Assembly (NCBI RefSeq): GCF_029784135.1
Contig: NC_073744.1
Span: 83,411,035 to 83,475,034, forward strand
DNA from: Toxorhynchites rutilus septentrionalis
Lineage: Eukaryota > Arthropoda > Insecta > Diptera > Culicidae
Length of the DNA stretch: 64,000 nucleotides
Direction: 5' to 3'
In this document: positions 25,301 to 40,300 of the stretch, piece by piece
How the letters are laid out: each line of letters starts with the position of its first letter
How positions within the stretch are numbered: position 1 is the first letter of the stretch
Notes under the pieces: model-generated
What the model was told of the DNA's origin: nothing
The model's database searches: none
What the model saw: the letters and a program-made list of their open reading frames with translations, nothing else
Made by a program: the position numbers and the translations under genes

Positions 25301-28300
25301 ACACAAATTTCTGCATAACTCGAGAACTAAACAAGCAAATGGAGCCAAATTAAACAATTGGAGGTTTTACGGTGCAATAAATGTTTCTATGATGGTTAGA
25401 CTCTCCACCCCACTCTCTAAGGGTGGGCTCTCATACAAATGAAACCCAAATTTCTGCATAACTCGAAAGCTAATCAAGCACAATTTGGGATGTGAGGGTA
25501 TGAAAAATTTGTTTCTATAATGGTATGACACCCCTCCCTCATCTGGAATGGAGAGGGGGGGGGTCTGCCATACAAATAAAACACAAATTTATGCATCACT
25601 TGCGATTTAATTAAGCAAATGAAACCAAATTTGGCATGTGGAGGTTTTAGGGTGCAATAAATGTTTTAACGGTGGTTAGATACTCCTCCCTCTTCTCTAA
25701 GGGTGGGCTGACATACAAATGAAACACAAATTTCTGCATAACTCGAGAATAAATCAAGCAAAAGAAAACAAAATTGGGCATATTGAGGTTTTAGGGTGCA
25801 ATAAATGTTTCTATGAAGGCTAGACTCTCCACCCCTCCCCCCCCACTCTCTCAGGAGGGGTGGGGGTGAGCTACCATACAAATGAAACACAAATTTCGGA
25901 ATTACTCGAGAATTATTCAAGCTAACGAAAACAAATGTGGCATGTGGAGGTTTTAAGATGCAATAAATATTTCCATGGTGGTTTGACACTCCTCCCGCTC
26001 TCTAAGGGTGGGCTCTCATACAAATGAAACCCAAACTTCTGCATAACTCGAAAGCTAATCAAGCACAATTTGGGATGTAAGGGTATGAAAAATTTGTTTC
26101 TATAATGGTATGACACCCCACCCTCATCTGGAATGGAGAGGGGGTCCCATAAAAATATTACACATATTTCAACCAAAAATATTCCAGCCAAACATGACAA
26201 TTGAAAATTTTCGGAAAACTCTGAAGGAAAAAGAGAAAATTCGGAAAATTAAATTCCCATGTTCTACAATTAAATAGTGACAAGTGCTGTTAGTCCATGT
26301 GATGTTTGCGCTAGCGAAATTGATCTTTGTTCAAAACTGGAAATGGATTTTAATGTGATGAAACGCACTCCTATATCTTCTTCTATCTATACCATTAAAA
26401 AAGTATCACCGGATGTGTTGATAAGAGCAGAACTCGAAGAAGTAATTGTCTGATTTAGGGCTGCCTTTATTCTATCATATTTTCTGTATTAAACATTTAT
26501 TTCATGTAACGGAGAAACATGTTATTTGCAGTGGTTGAAAAATCGTGAACGAGAATTGTGTCTGAAAATAATAAAATGATGAGTTTTGTTTGAAATACTA
26601 GGAATTTTCTAGTAAATGGTAAATTCAACGGGATCGATTAGAAGATCAATCAATGAACAGTTCTGCGATTGGACCCATGAACATGCTCATAGTAAGAAAA
26701 CGTGAATGTTTGAAGGTATTGATAACAAAAAACCAATTTTGGGTGGGACGAAGTTTGCCGGGTCAGCTAGTTTCATATAAATTGTTACTGGGATGTTTCA
26801 ACTCAATGTTAAATATACACTATCGAAACCGGGGGCCTTCTTATTTCGACTGTGGATCGATCTCCATCACTGATGATTGTTGCGTGGACGTAGTTATTCT
26901 GTAATAACTCAAAGATGGTCAATGAGGGCCCTGAGTTTTAAACTCACGATCGATCGCTTACTAAGCGAACGCGCAACCAATGTGGCTACGGAGACCCCCA
27001 ATCATGTTAGAGGTAGAGATCAATTTCGATGGTTGCTTTCATGTCTCATGAATTAATTCGATTGAATTTAGGTAATAAGGAACTCTATATCCATACCCAT
27101 TTTGATTAGATTCAATATTTTGATGAGACAATTTAATGGTTTCTAACTATGCACATGGCAGTTTCGGAATACAATGAGTTAATCTGTTGTTTTTTCATTA
27201 TCTTCATGTTAATTTTGTTAAATTTTTCGAATAACTAATAAAAAAAATTGAAAAATACGGATCTAACATTTAGCAAAGAGGAACAAAACTACTAATTTCT
27301 ATCTGAGTACCACTATATCGGTTTAGCATGGAATGGCTGATATATAATATTATTCAATGAGCATTTAGCCGAGCTAACCTCTTCAGCCGAGATGATTCCA
27401 TTCTCTTTAAGTGCAGAATGGATATTTTTAATAACCCTTACAGTAACATTCACCGAAGCTTCAAATAGACTTTTCATGTTCTGGTGTGAACTAGCGAAAT
27501 GGTTGCCAATTGCATTAGCCTTTTCGGCAGGTGTTATCAAGCGTTGTGTCACTCACTGCAGTTTGAATAGCTTCGATATCTTCGCCAGATTCAATAGGCT
27601 GTTCGAAGTCGAAGTCCAGAAGCTTATCGGACGATGATAGGCCCGCCTACATTGCAGCCTCCTGACTACGACATCCACTCCCAGTTCAACCATCACTGGG
27701 AAGAGATTCGAACTGAACTCGTAAAGGGCACCAACATTACCAACATGGATCACCGATGTGGCGATCCATGTTGGTAATGGAGAATTCAATGATGGGATGC
27801 ACTCCAGAACGAGAAATGCGAGTAGGAGTGGCCGGACTAAGAATCATGTAGTGCCCACACTGTAGATCATCATTTAGAGTCACTCCATTTTGATTCCTCC
27901 TGAACTGAAAGATTTGCAGTTTATTTCTTGCAAGTATGTCTGGAGAAACTTTTGAATGTATGAAGTCTAATGAAATTCCAGTATCACTAAGATGTGATTT
28001 AATATCTTTAAATTAAATCAGTTCGTTTTTATTTATAAAACTGGTTATGTATTAATCAATTATAAACTAGATAATCTACCAACACAAACTTGTGAAGGGG
28101 GATGAGGTCGGACCTGCATTATTATTACGTGGACCGCCCTAATCAAACTTTTCTAAAAATACCAAGAATGTATGTAAACTTTCCTGAAACATGCGTCTAA
28201 AACTAATTTTTGGGTAGAAATTAATTTTTTTTTCAGCATTTGTATGTCATTGCCCCGTTCCCCAGACTTCAATTAGAAAAATGCACCGAAAAAAAAATTC

Positions 28301-31300
28301 TCGTAGAAAGCTTCATTCTGTTCAAAGAATGTTTTCTTTTCACGGAGAAAAAAATATGGATTATTCGATCAGACTTGCAAAAAAAAACTCATAGCCTCTG
28401 AGTGCAATTTCTGCAATACGAACTATTTTTTTTTGTTAGTTTCTGTAAAAAAGTATTCTACGAAGAAATGTTTTAGGAGGAATATTTTTCTCCGTGCATA
28501 GAAGGAAACTAAGAGTGGGTGGGTGGGATGTTTTGTACATGATGTATATGAATTATAACCATTGTGTTTGTTTATGATGTGAGAAACGCGTGGCATCTGT
28601 CCATGTTTATGTTTGTGCATCATTGAACGTTTTTGGGATGAGCATTGAAATGGACCTTTCATTAAGAACTTGTTAACTTTTTTTTAAATAAAACACAGTT
28701 TTTTTGAGATATTAAGTTCAAATTAATTCTGGTTGTAGTTCAACCAGTCTTCAGAATGCAGATGTGTAACAAGTTGTTTGTACTCAGTTGAGCTCTCACT
28801 ACTTGTACACACAAATGCGCTTTGGCGAATGAGCACGCTCCGCAACACAGAGCATACCAGTTTGAGTTATTTTTCTTCACACAGGCGCATACGGTTGGTA
28901 TGGAGGCGCGCTGTTGTTTTTATGCTTTGCTTAGAACAGTGATTTTCAACCGGTGCAGAATTCCCCCCTAGTGGGGAATTTGATCATTAGAAGCGAATTG
29001 TGCAAGGGAATATTACACATTAACTTCGCTTGACCGAACTGGTGAACTCGCTTGACAATTGGTTGACTCACCTTGTCCATTCACACGGCGTGTGAGCTGC
29101 TGGCGAGCAAGAAACTAGATACTACAGCACTGGTTCAGGGATGCCAGGTGATTTTTCAAATGTCCATCAAATAGTTAAAAACAGCAATCAGGTCCGAATT
29201 TGATAGATGGTTGATCCGACTTGAATCGACTTCTCCATTGGCAGTTTTCGTCTCAGGTTTTCAGTTGTATTCATCATTACACAATTTTAGCCCAAAAACA
29301 CGCTGACCATGTATAAAAATAGTTTGTGCTGAATTTCTTCGGACTGAAGGTACTATCCGATCAAAGGAGAAAGGCAAAAAGAATTGAATGCAAAGAAAAG
29401 GAACAACAAATACAGTATTGAAGGAACTCTACGATGATGATCTCCGAGAGAAAAGAGCAGTGTTGAGAATAATACCTGAACAAATGGAAACACTGTTGGA
29501 TTCGATTACTCCAAAAATACAACGCTAAGATACACTCATGAGAGATGCTATACCTGCAAAAGAGAAATTAGAAATTACATCGATGTGCCTTTCTTCTAGA
29601 ATATCGTTCAGACTATTCACGATATTTTTTGGAATCTCGAAAGAATCCATAGCAAAGATAATTCCGGAAGTATTTGATGCTTCAAATGACAGTCTAAAAG
29701 ATTTTTTAATTTTTAATTTATTTTGTCTTGACAGCAGCTTCGTGTACCAATTAGTGAAATGAAAATGATATTAGATTTACAGGTGGAATAAACACGCGTC
29801 ATATATTGAAATAATGAATGAAATAATGTATGTATTCTGTTTCTTGGAACAATTTTTTTTTTGCAAATGGTGAGTGAATTTTGATTGAAAATTGTGTCTG
29901 ATAATGATTTTATATTATATATTTTCAAGGAAACTATCTCAAAACGAAAGCGTGCAAAGCAAATAACAACTATGAGGATTTTATTTGTTTTTCCAATAAT
30001 TTTCAAGTCTATTCATAGCTTCGCATATTTTTAAATATCTTCAAAATAGAAACATTTCCTACGATTTGGCATCCCCGATTGGAGCGCTGAATGCCGTTTT
30101 TGAGGTTTTGAAGGATGCGAGTGCGAGTAAAACCAACAAAAAAAACTTCGAAGTAGCTCGCACGCCGGATCACACACAACCCTAACTGTTGCACCGTATA
30201 AACAAGGCTTTATCTTGATATGCGGAATAAATGTTAAGAATGTGTTGTGTATCTGGATTTCCTATAGGGAAGCCGCGGGTAAGACGGATAGTAGGGGTAT
30301 AATGGACAGGTGGTTGATTTGTATAGTTTCATTATGAACCTATGACAATGAATACTTATCAAAAGTGGAATAGGGAAACAAAAACCGAAAATCAAACATG
30401 ATTCCGCGTGTGGATATAATTTTTTCGGTTTCGATATTAAGCATTTTGAGTGGTTTAATATCAAAATTGAATTCGCTGATGGTTATATTTCGGTTTGTGA
30501 GTTGAAAGAGAAGCGATATTAGGTATGTATGGAAAAGCAAATTCATTCGTAAGTGGTCAATTTAAATTATTGAAATAATTGCACTGGTGGGGTTGAAATG
30601 GACAGTCATATCCATAATCATATCCAATGCATGATGGAAAGTGAAGGGAAGAATATTGAACTCTTTTTTATATTGCTTTCTCTTTTTGTTCTATATCACT
30701 TACTGGACGCACAAACACTGAGAGAGAGTGAAATTATTCCTCTAGCGAGCGATAAACTTCGTAGATTATGAACCTGTCCGTATTCCCCCCACTACATGTC
30801 CATTATACCCGTACCTATAAAAATGTTCTACTTTTCGTCTTGTTTTAATTTACTGAAATAGGAAATGGCATGGAAAAAACACATTTTTATAAAACATTTG
30901 GTCAGTTATTTCGAAAACCAGTATATTGAACTGTAAGAAACTGCTTTTAAATTTTTGAAAACATGAGTTTCCAAAGATACAATTCTAGTGTAACTTTTGA
31001 AAAGGTCCTAAGTAACAAATGTAAACAAATCGAGTTAATTGATGCATACTATTAGTTCTCAATCATTGAATGCATTGAGAAAACAATCGTTCAAGTAACT
31101 CTCCTTTTCACCATTTTATCGCCGATACAAAAAATGTCCAATGTACATATTATTAGTACATATATTACTTTCCTCTGACACTCGATACGTCCGAAGTAAC
31201 AAAGCAATCAAAACAACACGAAGTCGCACTTTAGTCATTTTGAGTTTTTAATATTTTCGGGTGTTGATATCGTGTTTAGTTCAATGCAACGAGTGATAAC

Positions 31301-34300
31301 AACAATGATCAGCTTCTAGCGCGAGGTGCAAGTATTTGGATCGTTGTTCAGTAGTAATTTTCAAATTCTCATCGTGCAACGTTATTTGACCAATGTACAA
31401 AGCGGTCAGTCAAAACGTCTAATGTAACATTTTTCGCTCGGAGGCTTCAATTTCAAACTAAAATCACATTCAACTTCGTTTTTCTCGAGTTGATGTAAAT
31501 GTTACATAGGACCTTTTCAAAAGTTGCGCGAGAATTGAAGTTTTGCTTAACATGTCCGTCTTACCCCCATCTTCCCTAATGCTGCTGATGGAAACAAAAC
31601 ACCGTAACAGAGTGGATATCGAAGATGACATGAGCAGTGTTGCCACACGTACAGATTTATCTGGAAAGGTACAGATTTTTTCGTTATTTTCGGTACAGAT
31701 TCTGTACGGTACAGATGACAGATTTTCGTCAAAAAGTATAGATTGGTACAGATTTTTTCCGTGTGCGAAATTTCTCTCGAAAATTTTATTGAATGATAGT
31801 ACGTAATCTAAATTAAAAAAGTCTATGTATATGCATCATCAAATACATGAGATATTCGAGGCTAGCAAATGTATCCTTGTTAGATGATGACGTGATTTCA
31901 TGGTTTTTTTTCTAAAACAAATAATTCCAATGGTACAGATTTTTTGAAGGAAGGGGGAGGGGGTCAAACAACAGTTCCATTTTTAGGAATAAAACGTACA
32001 CCAAATGTACTTTTCAATAAAGCCAAAGCGCTGTGTAGCAAGTGGCACCATATTGTTGAAACCAAATATCATTGATGTTAAGATCTTCCAATTCTGGCCA
32101 AAAATAGTCTTCCATAATGTCGCTATAACGCTCTCCATTGACGATAACATGACGGTCGTTCTCATCGGCGAAGAAATACGGCCCAATCACTCCTTCGGGA
32201 TGAAAACAACACCAAGATTTTTTTTTGCGGATGCAATGGTGTTTCTTGAAGCACATGTGGGTTTGCATCTGACCAATGACGCATATTTTATATGTTGACA
32301 GAGCCACTTAGTCAGAAATGAGCCTCATCGCTGAAAAGATTTTGTGATGAAAATCATCATTTTCTTCAAAATTCACCAGAGCCCAATCGTAGAATTTTCG
32401 ACGTTTCATATGGTCCAGTGGCTTTAGTTCTTGAGTCAATTTGATCATGTAAAGATGTAGCCCAAAATCTTTTTTGCAAAATACCCCACAATGTGGTTTG
32501 GGAGATGTCCAATTCTTGAGAACGCCGTGCAATTGACTGATTTAGGTCATTTCGAACGGTACGATATTTTCGATGCTTTGTGCGGGCCGGCTTCTCGTTG
32601 TTACGGGAACATCCAACAGCGAAAATGTAGACTCCAATTTGATCACTACACTATACACAGCCTGTCGGCTGGGACAATTGTTGCGGCCGAAAATTTGAGT
32701 AAGCGTTCTCAAAGTGGCAACCACCGACTCCTAGTGTCGGTAGTAATTTTTAATAATTATTAGGCGTTGCTCGTTCAGGTACGTCACCATGATGAAAATG
32801 TTGATTTTGACTAACGTTTTAACATTGATAGATCATTTAAATGAATTTAGAATTTATGTCGGACTCTGTTTTCGAATTGTAATCTTTAAATGCGTTTTTA
32901 GCAGTTGGATGACCTTTATAATTATGACTGTTAAAATAGTTGTTGTCTGCATAATTCGTTTAGAAATCAGATGGGAATCGGATGCTTAAAAAAAATTGAT
33001 TAATAATTATTGAGCTTTGCGGTAGCTTCATCAATGTAGTTCCAATCAGTGATATTTCCAATTTCATCTTTATTCAATTTGTTTTATTCATTTTTCAGGG
33101 AAATGAACTCCACCACAATGTCACAGCCGGCATCATCCTTTCCGACCACTCGCTAGCTTTGCAGGGTGTCTCACGAATTTTGGCGGGTGACTACACCTGC
33201 ATGGCTGCAAACACCGAAGGTCGCGGTACGAGCAATCACGTTTCTCTACGAGTCCGCTGTGAGTATAATCGATATTTAAATTCCAATTTTTGCAAAATGA
33301 AAGCAGCTGTCACTCTAGCAAAATGTACCACAAAATGCATTCACGTGAATTAAAATTACTGCCCGCATCTGACACTTGAACTCTCAATTAAAGATAGAAC
33401 AAAAAATCGAACAGGATATGCGCTAATTAAAGTGTTGAAATACATGGAATGGTCTCCCGTGGCATCACAGTTCAACTCCAATTAAATTGTCAGTTCCGTC
33501 AGATGTAGGTATCGGTTGCGACCTTTTCTGCGATCGATGTCCCTCGTTGGAAGCTGTATCGAGAATGTAAATTTCGAAACCGTTATCACATAGGTGATAC
33601 CGGTTTAATTTTGTTCAGTTGCATGAACAAGTGAGGCGATAGCCGTCACTCAATTTACTGTTAATTGGTTTATGCGATTGTTGCAATCCAGATTGTTGAA
33701 TAATGTAATTTAACTCCATTCATTTAGCAGCGGTTCGTTGGTTTATTCGGTGGCTGCACGTTCATAGCAGTGATTTTAAATAACCAGTGAAATGGTAAAT
33801 TATTTTTGAAAGTTCTTTTACAAAGTAATTGTGAAAAAATATAATGTTATACATCTTGAATATTGTTAAAGAACTTATTTATTTATCCATTTATAAAGTT
33901 GAGGTACGATAGATGCTTGAGTTGTGCTGTGATGCTGTAAATCAACCTTATATACTTATTTGACCAATGTAAATAGCCCGCATAGAATAACTCAAGTTGA
34001 AAGCAACAGGAATAGAGGAAACTGCTTCCTGGTAACACATTTTTCCTCTTCCAATTTTCGCATCATACAAAGCTCGTTTGCTCCCTCTCTCTACATTGTG
34101 CATCCATTTTATCAATTTCAGATGCACCCGTTTGCGCAACCGACCGTGAAGAATTGCTTGGTGCACTCAAGCACGAAACGCTGCAGCTCAAGTGCGAAGT
34201 GGATGCATCTCCTCCGGCAGAATCATTTCATTGGACTTTTAACTCGTCCGGTGAGCAAACGGAGCTGCCAGCGAGACTGCATTCGAGCGAGGTAAGTTTT

Positions 34301-37300
34301 TCCACTCAACCCAGCTCTACCCATCCCTGTTCCTGGCAATGTACAAACGATCAGAATGACGGGTAATTATCGCGGTGGCAGTCTATCACACGCGAAGCTA
34401 TTAGAAAGTGTCGAATCACTTGTCTTTCGCTAATTAAAAATTTCTCAACTAACCCGTCGCTTCCGATGAAAAATGTCACATTCTTTCGATTGTCCTTTTT
34501 ATTTCTATTCGATGAACGTGATGAATACGAAATTGTTATAATGTATTGGTATACAAATAAAAATCAGTTGTCATTATAATCTGGGAATTTCCTAAAAACT
34601 TTTTATCCATTCCCTTGTTTCATAATCACATTCAAGTTTCAGCTTGAGTTGTGTTTCTTCCAGGCGGTGTTTTAAAATTTTAAGGTTTTCGTGAAACGTG
34701 GTAAATTAAGCACAAATTTTGTTTTCGGTGTAATCAAGTTTCAACTGAAATACAGAAATGATAATTTATACGACACTAGCTGACCCGACAAACTTCGTCC
34801 TGCCCAACATTTGTTTTGTGTTATCAATACCTTCAAACATTCACGTTTTCTTACTATGAGCAAGTTGATGGGTCCAATCGCAGAACTGTTCATTCGCTGA
34901 TCTTCTAATCGACCCCGTTGAATTAACCTTTTATTATAAAATTCTTAGCATTTCTAACAAAACTCATCATTATAATATCAGATTATTTTCCGACACAATT
35001 CCGTTACATGGAATAAATGTTTTATACAAAAAATATGATAGAATACAGACAGCCCTAAATCGGACAATTCCTTCCTCGAGTTCTGCTCTTATCAACACAT
35101 TCGGCGATCCTTACATACCAGTTTTCATGTTGATCGGTTCAGTAGTTTCCGAGTCCATAGGAATCAGACGGACAGAAATCCATTATTATATATTAGGCTG
35201 TCAAAAAAGTCCTGCGGTATTTTTTTTGAATTTTCATTTGTTCATAAAATTAGTTACAATCATCTGTTTTAAGTCAAATATGCGCCGTTTTGTTCGATGA
35301 CTTGTTCCCAACGAGATACCAACTTCATAATACCCCTGTTATAGAAGCTCGCTTCCTTATTGGCAAACCACTCGGATAGCCAATTTTCACAGGCCTCTTT
35401 TGTGGCTAACTTTTGAGTACCTAGCTCGTTCGCCATGGACAAAAACAGGTGGTAGTCACTTGGTGCAAGGTCCGGACTATACGGCGGATGCAAAAGAACC
35501 TCCCATCCGAGCTCCCGGAGCTTCTGGCGTGTCACCAAAGAAGTGTGTGGCCTGGCGTTGTCCTGATGGAAGACAATGCGGCCTCTGTTTATCAAAGATG
35601 GCCTCTTCTTCATGAGTGCTACCTTCAAGCGGTCCAATTGTTGGCAGTACAGATCCGAATAGAACGTTTGTCCATAGGGAAGCAGCTCATAATAGATTAT
35701 TCCTTAACAATCCCACCAAACACACAGCAGAACCTTCCTGGCCGTTAATGAGGGCTTGGCCACCGTCTGAGCCGCTCAGCGGGCTTCGACCACGACCGTT
35801 TGCGCTTCACGTTGTCGTAAGTGACCCACTTTTCATCGCCAGTCACCATCCGCTTCAGAAACGGGTCGACGGAGCAGCGATTCACATGCGTCGATACGGT
35901 CAAAGATGTTTTTTTGCGTCAACGTGTGCGGCAAACCGGGAACGTTAACGTCATTCAAGAAGAAAGATTGGCAGAACAGAAAAAAGAACGGAGTGACGTA
36001 GGACTACAGAGTAGTTCCAAATGAAATCGTCCTTTGGGTTGGAGGAAACATGAGTTTTCCACAGCAATTGGGAATTTTTTGACCCAAGCGTATCTTTTCA
36101 ATAAGGTGTATCGTTTTTTGCAAGAGAAATCTTTGATAATTTATATCTCGAAAAATGTGAGTCCTACCGAAATAATGTCTTAGAAAAAGTTATAGAGTAT
36201 TGACTTTTAAACATAAAAAAATGCACTGTTACCCTGAGAAAAAAAATAAGTACTCTTTCTCTATTTACAAAAACTTTAATTTGCAATATCTAAAAAAAGG
36301 TTTTTTTTCATAAAAAATAGAAGTTATATAGAAAACTTAAAAAATAAGTCGAAGATGGTTAAACTATTTTTGACGACCTTTGTAGAACATCGATTTTTTA
36401 TGAATTTTCGAAACTTCGAATTTTTGTATGGAGAAATTCCAAATGAAATCGACAAATGACAAAACATGAGTATTTTTTATTCGAATGAAAGTTGGTATAC
36501 CGTTTGGGTTGGATCACATATGAATTTTTCACAGCACTTAAGATGTATTGGGAAAAGTTGTTGAAAGTTATAAGCAAATGCATAAAATTTTATGAACATG
36601 GCAGTATAACACGAAAAACGTATTAAAAGAGCCTATTTACTATAAAAAAGACAATAAATTAGAAATATTTTTTTTAAATACCTTGAGGATGGCTGCATTC
36701 AGAAGGAGATTAATGAAGAGCTTTTTTGTTTTATATCATATAAGAATTCATATTTTTTGGCTGAAAATGATTGTTAACATACAAAAATTCCATGCTTCGA
36801 AAATTCATAAAAAAAAGATGTTCCACAAAGTTCGTCAATAATGGTTTGACCATCTTAGACTCATTTTTTAAATTTTCTACATGACTTCTATTTTACATGA
36901 AAAAATAAAAAAAACATATATAAATTTAAAAAAAAATTAAAATTGAAAAAGACAATAAATTAGAAATGTTTTTCTCAAATATCTATAGATGCATATGATG
37001 CATCTAGATGCATATAGAAAAAGATTGATGAAGAGTCTTTTTATTTTAAATCTCATCAGGATTTATAATTCGTGGCTAAGAATGATTGTTAACATACAAA
37101 AGTTCGATGTTTCGAATATTCATGAAAGCTCGATGTTCCACAAAGTTCGTCAAAAATAGTTTTACCATCATGGCCTGATTTTTGAAATTTTCTACATGGC
37201 TTCTATTTCATATCAAAACAATTGAAAAAATTCAAATATGTATTTTAGATTTTGCAGATTAGTGTTTAGTAAATAAAAAAGTGTGTATTTTTTTACGTTT

Positions 37301-40300
37301 TAACCTCAATAACTCTTTCTAAGACAATATTTCGGTACGACTCACAGTTTTTGAGATATACACTATAAAAGATTTCCATTACTAAAATCGATACGGCCTT
37401 TTCAAAAGTTACACTTGAGTCAAAAAATTCCCAAATGCTGTGGAAAGCTCACTTTTCCTGCAATCCAAACGGAATCAAACTTTCGTTCGAATCAAAAATA
37501 CAAGTTTTTAAAATCTGCATTTCTAGTTCGCTTCATTTGGAATTGCACTATTGTAGCAATCATTTTATGGATCTTTATGAATCTTTGTGTGATTTAGAGA
37601 GCTTTTTTGTTTTAAATCACATCAGGATTCGAAAATTCGAAGCTTCGAAAATTCATAAAAATTCGATGTTCCACAAAGTTCGTCAAAAATAGTTTTACAA
37701 TTTTGGACAATTTTTTAAAATTTTCTACATGACTTTTATTTTATATGAAAGAATTGAAAAAAAATAAAAATACATATATAAATTTAAAAAAAAAATTTAA
37801 AAGACAATGAATTAAAAATATTTTTTTAAATATCTCGAGAATGGCTGCATTTAGAAAGAGATTTATAATGAGATTTTTTGTTTTGTAACACATCAGGATT
37901 CATAATTTGTGGCTAAAAATGATTGTTAACATACAAAAATTTGACGTGTCGAAAGTTCATAAATGTTCGATGAAAAAAACGTGAAAAAAAATGAAAAAAA
38001 CCTATTTTAGATATGGCAAATTGAAGTTTTCCTTTAAATAAAAAAGAGTCCTTTTTTTCTCAGTGGATAATTTTTTAACGTTTAAACATCAATACTCTAA
38101 AACTCTTTCTAAGACACTCATAGTTTTTGAGATATAAATTATCAAAGATTTCTCTTTTTATAATCGATAAGTCCTTTTCAAAAGTTACACTTGATTCAAA
38201 AAAAAAATCCGAATTGATGTGGAAAACTCATGTTTTCTCCAACCCAAACGGAATCCGAACTTTCATTCGAATCAAAAATACTCATGTTTTGTCATTTGTC
38301 GATTTCATTTTGAATTGCTCAACTGAGAAAGTACAATGAGAAATATTCAATTAGCAAACACCTCACGTCCAATCTGCTGTCGGAGAAAATGCGACACCGG
38401 GTCAATAACTAACATACGTCTAGATGAATGAAATCGATCACAAATTCTCGCTCAGAAAAAAATCTACTCCTATTTTCTCTCTTCTTTCAAATTTTCGCCT
38501 CGTATCGTATCTTGTTGGAAAACTACACCATTCTGACTGCATCATCCTCGCAAAAAAACACGAACCCACAAGACCGGCTTATCACGGCTTAATTACACAC
38601 CAACGTCTGACCTGGACTACGGAACGATATCCTGTTGGGGACGGAACGCTATAGGAATACAAAAAACACCGTGTGTATTTCAAGTCGTTGCAGCAGGTAA
38701 GTGTCGACAGGACCTTCATTCAAATATTGCCAAAGCGTACTCTGTACGGAAATAAGGAGCTTCCGAGCCAGGAAAAAGAGGCTTGTGCTTTCGGTCTAGT
38801 ATTTATCTGGAGAGAAAAAAAATCGAGAACAAAAAGTGAATAATACTCAAGTGTATAGATCGAAACATAATTAGATTGTTTTTCGATCTACTCTCGAAAG
38901 CTCCTTAAATGGGTCGCAAAGGTGCAGTTTTTTTTCTCCAAAGATTGCATCTCACATCAAAGATTTTTTTTAAAGAAATATGCATTCAAAATCCCGTCGT
39001 TTGCATTCAGTTCAGTCATTTTCGCGTGTTTAAAATCTGCTCTCTGCTCATTTTCAGGGAGACCCTTCGCGCTCCAAAACTGTACCATATCAAACCAATC
39101 TTCCGACTCGTTGCATATCGAATGCATCGAAGGATTCGACGGTGGCCTGCCGCAATTGTTCCTACTGGAATTGGTGGAGGTGCCTGCATTGAGACTGGTC
39201 AGAAATTTGAGTCTACAGGTAAGTACGTGTACGTTGAGTTCACCTGATGATGTAGGTGACAAAATATGTAAAAAAAAATAAATCAAAATATGATCATGAT
39301 TGACATTTGAATTATATTCTACAATACTAATCGACAGATAAAAAACCATAATTTTACGGGAATTACTTAACACGTTGAGCCCCGCGCCGGTCCCTAGAGA
39401 CTGACGTTGAGCTTTTTGGTAGGAAAGCGCTGACCTAGGACTGGCAGTTTTTTTTCCCTGTTGGGTACATTTTCCACTACGACCAGTTATTTGATCTATT
39501 GTGGCGGGCCCTATTTGTTGTAAGCCTTATCAGGGTGTCGTATCACTATAGTACGAATGAACTATATTATTTTATTGGGGGAAGCTATCCAAACATCTGA
39601 GGGTTGCATTAAACCTTTATCAAAGAAATCACGCCTTCTATGTAAAAGTGCTTCGCAATTATATAATAAATGTTACGAGCTTTCACTTTCTAGGTTAAAG
39701 AAACGACAGGTACCATCTTCCAATTTACCTAGTTTCTTCAGGTGGTATTTACTTGGACAATGTCCTGTCTCTAGGTCACTGAAAGTACAAAGGTCTTTTT
39801 TTGTTAGACTGAGACGTCTTTCAGTTACTTTTTTGGGCTGACAGTTACAAAATAAGAAAATAATAATATATACGGTTTGTTTTCGCATGTTTTACAAAAT
39901 GTGAATACTATCTAGTCGTATTTCTGACTATGACTTCAATTTATACAATAAGTATCTTTGTGAGCTGAAACCGACACTAATATTGTGCAAACGCTCTTAA
40001 TGCGGGCAGAATGGAAAGCACAGCATGAAAAATTCGGGGCTCAACGTGTTAATTGTTTTCCGATATTTTAAATGATGTCATCTCGTAATGCTTTTGGATG
40101 ACACTTGAATCATCTCGGTTTCCATCAAATGATGCCAACCAGTTATGAAACAAATCATGATAACATAACTGTTGACTTCTTTCTAAATACGATTAACTTT
40201 CTGTCGAAGTAAATCAATCCAAAACAATAAAAAAAATATTTCTAATGACAATGATGTTTCTTCGGAGCAGTTAGCTTTAAAAACAAACAGCTAGAGGAGC

